Shown piece by piece: positions 22,333 to 25,836 of a stretch of DNA of 25,836 nucleotides. Each line of letters begins with the position of its first letter. Within the stretch, counting starts at the first letter, position 1. The stretch comes from SG8-39 sp032125995 (GTDB taxonomy: Bacteria > Pseudomonadota > Gammaproteobacteria > Burkholderiales > SG8-39): the NCBI GenBank assembly GCA_032125995.1, contig JAQBBQ010000111.1, forward strand, positions 1 to 25,836, given 5' to 3'. The notes below the pieces were generated by a model. The model made no database searches and was not told the DNA's origin. It worked only from the letters and a program-made list of their open reading frames with translations. Made by a program: the position numbers and the translations under genes.

Positions 22333-22701
22333 CTAAAGCACTTCAGGGGCGAGCGAGACGATCTTCATGAAACGCTCGGTGCGCAGCTCGCGCGTCACCG
22401 GGCCGAAGATCCGGGTCCCGATCGGCTCGAATTTGGCCGTCAGCAGCACTGCCGCATTGGAATCGAAGCGCACCAGGGAACCGTCGCCGCGCCGCACGCC
22501 CTTGGCCGTGCGAACCACGACGGCGTGGTAGATCTCACCCTTCTTGACACGTCCGCGCGGCACCGCTTCCTTGACGCTCACCTTGATGACGTCGCCAATC
22601 CCCGCGTAGCGGCGCTTCGAGCCGCCCAGCACCTTGATGCACATCACGGCGCGCGCACCGGAATTGTCTGCAACGTCCAAAATGGACTGCATCTGAATCA
22701 T
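22333..22701 (-). CDS. rplN: 50S ribosomal protein L14
   Basis: This 122-residue protein begins MIQMQSILDVADNSGARAVM and includes VKVSVKEAVPRGRVKKGEI-type and FDSNAAVLL segments, ending RFMKIVSLAPEVL. L14 contacts 16S rRNA in an intersubunit bridge. It is the first gene after a 198-bp gap, the classical S10/spc operon boundary. Confidence 0.97.
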   Translation of the reverse strand: MIQMQSILDVADNSGARAVMCIKVLGGSKRRYAGIGDVIKVSVKEAVPRGRVKKGEIYHAVVVRTAKGVRRGDGSLVRFDSNAAVLLTAKFEPIGTRIFGPVTRELRTERFMKIVSLAPEVL

Positions 22702-22899
22702 GATTCATTCTCCATCCAACTTCGTCCGCGTCCCGGTCCGGCCCAGCGTGCAGCGTGTACTGGTTCGAACCGTCCCGACGCGGCCAGTATTGGATCCCGT
22801 CCGGGAAAGGCGCGCGGTGAAATCGCACCACGCGCGAAAAGCCTTGAATTTTAACTGCCTATCGTGTCATCGGGCAAGACACTTTCGCCCGACCTACCC
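22702..22899 (-). promoter_or_regulatory. 198-bp rpsQ-rplN spacer with strong hairpin, probable S10/spc boundary
   Basis: This is the largest gap in the superoperon. GCGCGCGGTG (22810-22819) and CACCACGCGC (22826-22835) form a 10-bp stem with one G-U pair and a 6-base loop. No U-run follows it on the transcript strand, so it is not a simple terminator. A weak minus-strand promoter-like pair (TTGCCC, 17 bp, TTAAAA, around 22885-22850) precedes it. E. coli has the spc promoter at this position. Confidence 0.45.
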
Positions 22900-23184
22900 T
22901 CAAACGCTCTTTGCCTTGGACACCAGGCGTGTCACCCGCCAGGCCTTGGTCTTGGACAGCGGCCGGGTCTCCACGATCTCGACCATGTCCCCTGCCGCGA
23001 CCTCCGGCGATTCACTGTGCGCGTGGTACTTTTTCGAGCGCACCATGAACTTGCCGAACATCGCGTGCTTGACACGGCGCTCGACCAGCACGGTGACCGT
23101 CTTCTGCATCTTGTCACTCACGACCCGGCCGACGAGTGTGCGCTTCTTGCTCTCCGGGGCCGTGGCCTGTTCCGCGGTGCTCAT
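22900..23184 (-). CDS. rpsQ: 30S ribosomal protein S17
   Basis: This 94-residue protein has the S17 core KRTLVGRVVSDKMQKTVTVL, KHAMFGKFMVRSKKYHAH and AAGDMVEIVETRPLSKTKAW. S17 is a primary 16S binder. Its ATG (23184-23182) overlaps the rpmC stop as ATGA, so the two are translationally coupled. It is the last gene of the S10-operon part. Confidence 0.96.
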   Translation of the reverse strand: MSTAEQATAPESKKRTLVGRVVSDKMQKTVTVLVERRVKHAMFGKFMVRSKKYHAHSESPEVAAGDMVEIVETRPLSKTKAWRVTRLVSKAKSV

Positions 23185-23372
23185 TTGGGCGACTTCTCCT
23201 TCATCACGGTGCGCACGCGGGCGATGTCGCGGCGCACCTTCTTGATCTGGCTCGTGTTGGTCAATTGCTGCGTCGCAGCCTGCATCCGTAGGCCGAACTG
23301 CGCCTTGAGCAAGTCCATCAGCTCCTTGCGCAATTCGTCGTCGTTCTTGGCGTGAAGCTCACTGGTTTTCAT
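23181..23372 (-). CDS. rpmC: 50S ribosomal protein L29
   Basis: This 63-residue all-helical protein contains MKTSELHAKNDDELRKELMD and the conserved RRDIARVRTVMKEK. L29 lies at the exit tunnel next to L23. It starts 3 bp after rplP and overlaps rpsQ by 4 bp. Confidence 0.95.
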   Translation of the reverse strand: MKTSELHAKNDDELRKELMDLLKAQFGLRMQAATQQLTNTSQIKKVRRDIARVRTVMKEKSPK

Positions 23373-23375
23373 TGA

Positions 23376-23789
23376 TCACCCCAGCATCCGCTGCACGAAT
23401 GCGGTACGGAACGGAAGCTTCGCCGAGGCAAGCGCGAACGCTTCGCGCGCGAGCGCCTCGGTGACACCGTCCATCTCGTAGAGAACCTTGCCGGGCTGAA
23501 TCTCGGAGACAAAATATTCCACCGTGCCCTTGCCTTTGCCCATGCGTACCTCGGCGGGTTTCTGCGTGATCGGCTTGTCTGGAAAGATGCGAATCCAGAT
23601 TCGGCCGCCGCGCTTGATGTGGCGCGTCATGGCGCGCCGCGCAGCCTCGATTTGGCGTGCGGTGATCCGCCCGCGCGTGAGCGCCTTGAGGCCATATTCG
23701 CCGAATGACACCTTGTTGCCGCGCGTCGCGACGCCGGTATTGCGTCCCTTCTGCTGCTTGCGGTACTTGGTGCGTGCAGGTTGCAGCAT
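23376..23789 (-). CDS. rplP: 50S ribosomal protein L16
   Basis: This 137-residue protein begins MLQPARTKYRKQQKGRNTG and includes GLKALTRGRITARQIEAARR, HIKRGGRIWIRIFPDKPIT and the conserved MGKGKGTVEYFV. L16 contributes to the A-site region of the large subunit. It starts 3 bp after rpsC, so the two are tightly coupled. Confidence 0.97.
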   Translation of the reverse strand: MLQPARTKYRKQQKGRNTGVATRGNKVSFGEYGLKALTRGRITARQIEAARRAMTRHIKRGGRIWIRIFPDKPITQKPAEVRMGKGKGTVEYFVSEIQPGKVLYEMDGVTEALAREAFALASAKLPFRTAFVQRMLG

Positions 23790-23792
23790 CGC

Positions 23793-24749
23793 TTACTCCT
23801 TCTTTCCGCCACCCTCGGCACCGCCCTCGTCCTTGACGACTTTGCGGGTGCGCTTGACCGTGGTCTTCACCGCGGTCTTCGGCTTGGCGGCCGTCCTCGG
23901 CTTGGCGGCCGCCCGGGTCTCCCCGCTGGCGTCCTTGCGCGGCGTCCGGCGCGTCGCGGGCTTCGTCGCGCCTTCGCCGGCGGGCTGATCCTTGCTGCCG
24001 GTCTCGCGTTTCGCGCCGGGCCTCGGCGCCGGCTTCTTGGCGCGTTTGGCCGGTGCGGGTTCCTCCGGCCGCGGCATCGGCAGGTACGGCGCCGCCGCCC
24101 CCTGCACCAACTCGGCGCGCGGCGCGGTCTCGCCCTTGTAGACCCACACCTTGATGCCGATCACGCCGTACGTGGTCTTGGCTTCACTGAATCCGTAATC
24201 AATGTCGGCACGCAGGGTATGCAATGGCACGCGACCTTCGCGGTACCACTCCCGGCGCGCGATCTCATGGCCATTCAGGCGGCCGGAGCTCATGATCTTC
24301 ACACCCTGCGCGCCGAGGCGCATGGCATTTTGCAGCGCACGCTTCATCGCGCGGCGGAACATGATCCGCTTTTCGAGCTGCTGGGCGATCGAGTCCGCGA
24401 TGAGCTGGGCGTCGGTTTCCGGCTTGCGGACTTCCTCGATGTTGACGTGCACGTGGCTCACGCCCATGAGGCGGCGCAGCTGTGCCTTGAGCGATTCGAT
24501 CTCCTCGCCTTTCTTGCCGATCACGACGCCGGGCCGGGCCGAGAAAATCGTGATGCGTGCGTCCTTTGCCGGCCGCTCGATGAGGATACGGCTGACCGAG
24601 GCGTGCGAGAGCTTTTTTTTCAGGAACGACCGGACCTTGATATCTTCAGCCAGCATTGGCCCAAAGTCGCGACTGTTCGCATACCAGCGCGACGTCCAGT
24701 TGCGATTGACCGCAAGGCGGAATCCGATCGGATTGATCTTTTGTCCCAT
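23793..24749 (-). CDS. rpsC: 30S ribosomal protein S3 with long basic C-terminal tail
   Basis: The first ~215 residues are normal S3: MGQKINPIGFRLAVNRNW, KH motif PGVVIGKKGEEIESL (about 74-88) and RREWYREGRVPLHTLRADID (about 165-184), ending at VWVYKGE. A tail of roughly 95 residues follows, low in complexity and dominated by Lys, Ala, Pro, Arg and Thr (PAPAKRAKKPAPRPG, TRAAAKPRTAAKPKTAV, and final GGAEGGGKKE). Total length 318, against about 230-270 usual. S3 lies at the mRNA entry. The tail is in frame with no stop and its bases keep the neighbourhood's GC bias. Confidence 0.95.
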   Translation of the reverse strand: MGQKINPIGFRLAVNRNWTSRWYANSRDFGPMLAEDIKVRSFLKKKLSHASVSRILIERPAKDARITIFSARPGVVIGKKGEEIESLKAQLRRLMGVSHVHVNIEEVRKPETDAQLIADSIAQQLEKRIMFRRAMKRALQNAMRLGAQGVKIMSSGRLNGHEIARREWYREGRVPLHTLRADIDYGFSEAKTTYGVIGIKVWVYKGETAPRAELVQGAAAPYLPMPRPEEPAPAKRAKKPAPRPGAKRETGSKDQPAGEGATKPATRRTPRKDASGETRAAAKPRTAAKPKTAVKTTVKRTRKVVKDEGGAEGGGKKE

Positions 24750-24759
24750 AGCTGTCCCT

Positions 24760-25089
24760 TCAATCCCCCACGATGACGTAAATGTGGCAGGTGTGTTTTA
24801 GGATCCGGCTCCCACGTCCCTTCGCGCGCGCCTGAAAGCGCTTGAGGAACGCGCCGCGCTCGACGTGAATACGCTTCACGCTCAGCGTATCGATGTCGGC
24901 GCCATCGTTGTGCTCCGCGTTCGCAATCGCCGACTCGAGCACCTTCTTGATGAGCGTGGCGCCTTTTTTGGGCGAGAACGCGAGTATATTCAGTGCTTTG
25001 TCGACGGGCTTGCCACGAATCTGGTCGGCAACAAGCCGCCCTTTCTGTGCCGACAAATGTGCCCCGCGATGTACCGCTTGCGTCTCCAT
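24760..25089 (-). CDS. rplV: 50S ribosomal protein L22
   Basis: This 109-residue protein begins METQAVHRGAHLSAQKGRLV and includes NILAFSPKKGATLIKKVLES, NAEHNDGADIDTL and the C-terminal RAKGRGSRILKHTCHI. Its loop lines the exit tunnel. ATG 25089 has AAGGAG five bases upstream, so it is preferred over a GTG two codons earlier. Confidence 0.96.
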   Translation of the reverse strand: METQAVHRGAHLSAQKGRLVADQIRGKPVDKALNILAFSPKKGATLIKKVLESAIANAEHNDGADIDTLSVKRIHVERGAFLKRFQARAKGRGSRILKHTCHIYVIVGD

Positions 25090-25098
25090 GTGCACTCC

Positions 25099-25401
25099 TT
25101 ACTTCCGCGGCGGCCCGGCGACCGCCGCGGCGGCGGTCTTCTTGCCCGACGTGTGACCCTTGAATGCGCGCGTCAGCGCAAATTCGCCCAGTTTGTGGCC
25201 GACCATGTTCTCGGTCACATACACGGGGATGTGTTGCTTGCCGTTGTGAACCGCGAGCGTCAGTCCGACAAAATCCGGCACGATCGTCGAGCGGCGCGAC
25301 CAGGTCTTGATCGGTCGCTTGTCGTTCTTGTCGCGCGCAGTGCTCACCTTCTTGAGCAGATGGTGGTCCACGAAGGGACCCTTCTTGATTGATCGAGCCA
25401 T
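25099..25401 (-). CDS. rpsS: 30S ribosomal protein S19
   Basis: This 100-residue protein begins MARSIKKGPFVDHHLLKKV and contains TWSRRSTIVPDFVGLTLAVH, NGKQHIPVYVTENMVGHKLG and FALTRAFKGHTSGKK. The last ~10 residues (TAAAAVAGPPRK) make a slightly extended tail. S19 lies in the head of the small subunit. It is 17 bp after rplB. Confidence 0.96.
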   Translation of the reverse strand: MARSIKKGPFVDHHLLKKVSTARDKNDKRPIKTWSRRSTIVPDFVGLTLAVHNGKQHIPVYVTENMVGHKLGEFALTRAFKGHTSGKKTAAAAVAGPPRK

Positions 25402-25418
25402 GGTTCCGCCCCGCGTGG

Positions 25419-25836
25419 TTACGATTTACGAGCCGCGCGGCCGCGACGACGTGCGCGCACGATCATGTTTTGTGTGCGCTTGTTGCGCCGCGTCTTGAAC
25501 CCCTTGGTCTGCACACCCCATGGCGATACTGGGGGACCCCCGGACGCCGTGCGCCCTTCACCCCCGCCATGCGGGTGATCGATCGGATTCATCGCAACGC
25601 CGCGCACCGTCGGCCGCACGCCGCGCCAGCGCTTGCGCCCAGCCTTGCCGATCGACTCCAGATTGTGTTCTTCATTGCCGACCTCGCCGATCGTCGCCCG
25701 GCACTCGACGTGCACCTTGCGGATCTCCCCCCGAGCGTAGTCGCAGCTGCGCGTAGGAACCTTCGCGCGCGAGCAGCTGGGCGCTCGCGCCAGCCGAGCG
25801 CGCAATCTGCGCACCCTTGCCGGGCATCATCTCAAT
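25419..25836 (-). CDS. rplB: 50S ribosomal protein L2 (3' part only; frameshift in window)
   Basis: Only the C-terminal third lies in the window. From the edge inward, one frame reads MMPGKGAQIARSAGASAQLL and AREGSYAQLRLRSG; the expected next residues GEIRKVHVECRATIGEVGNE are in another frame. The switch is at a run of six C on the + strand (25727-25732) where five would keep the frame. After it, the sequence is normal L2 with MNPIDHPHGGGEGR and the usual basic end. L2 is needed for peptidyl-transferase assembly and is single-copy, so an indel in the data is more likely than a true pseudogene. The stop is TAA 25421-25419. Confidence 0.9.

Noticed and set aside
22762..22771. GGTTCGAACC, similar to a tRNA T-loop
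   Set aside because: No acceptor stem, anticodon arm or D-arm can be assembled around it; it is a 10-bp palindrome in the rpsQ-rplN spacer.
23359..24147. Arg/Gln/Gly-rich minus-strand open frame overlapping rpsC and rplP
   Set aside because: It is an out-of-frame reading of the rpsC tail and rplP; both genes are well supported in their own frames.
1..25836. CRISPR array, prophage, insertion sequence, rRNA or tRNA gene
   Set aside because: I saw no regularly spaced repeats, transposase or phage structural motifs, or rRNA/tRNA signatures anywhere in the window.

Overview
The window comes from a high-GC Gram-negative chromosome, most likely a betaproteobacterium. This is an inference from the S10-spc-alpha ribosomal gene order and protein sequences, the large two-gene IorA/IorB system and the catabolic gene types. 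It has three parts.

Left part (1-5100, + strand). This is an operon-like run: the 3' end of one indolepyruvate:ferredoxin oxidoreductase alpha-type gene, a complete second alpha paralog, a long beta subunit that overlaps it by ATGA, and an MFS transporter. The end of the first paralog and the end of the second are nearly identical over about 120 bp.

Middle part (5106-~7110). I read this as a decayed chromosomal integron. On the minus strand lies the first quarter of an integron integrase (intI), with its own Shine-Dalgarno and ATG, a Trp-to-stop change at codon 34 and no catalytic domain. To its right, in canonical orientation, come + strand gene cassettes: a toxin/antitoxin-like pair, a GFA-family zinc protein and a YnfA-family membrane protein. 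They are separated by attC-like hairpins. The first seven bases of each cassette are the reverse complement of the R'' box in that cassette's own attC (GTTAGAC/GTCTAAC, GTTAGGG/CCCTAAC, GTTAAGC/GCTTAAT). This pattern is specific to cassette integration. The last attC seems cut or degraded next to a convergent MmgE/PrpD gene.

Next (7107-12472) come an MmgE/PrpD gene (minus) and a divergent + strand run: gentisate 1,2-dioxygenase-like cupin, kynurenine-formamidase-like alpha/beta hydrolase, transglutaminase-like protein and glycerate 2-kinase. This is probably an aromatic or organic-acid catabolic unit. The glycerate kinase shares a CTAG stop-codon overlap with a convergent DUF488 gene, which is paired with a SAM hydrolase (DUF62) gene.

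Right part (13776-25836, minus strand). After an intrinsic terminator, the ribosomal superoperon reads right to left: rplB (partial, frameshifted), rpsS, rplV, rpsC, rplP, rpmC, rpsQ, rplN, rplX, rplE, rpsN, rpsH, rplF, rplR, rpsE, rpmD, rplO, secY, rpmJ, rpsM, rpsK, rpsD, rpoA, rplQ. infA is not between secY and rpmJ. RpsC carries a roughly 95-residue basic C-terminal tail and RplE a roughly 42-residue basic N-terminal extension.
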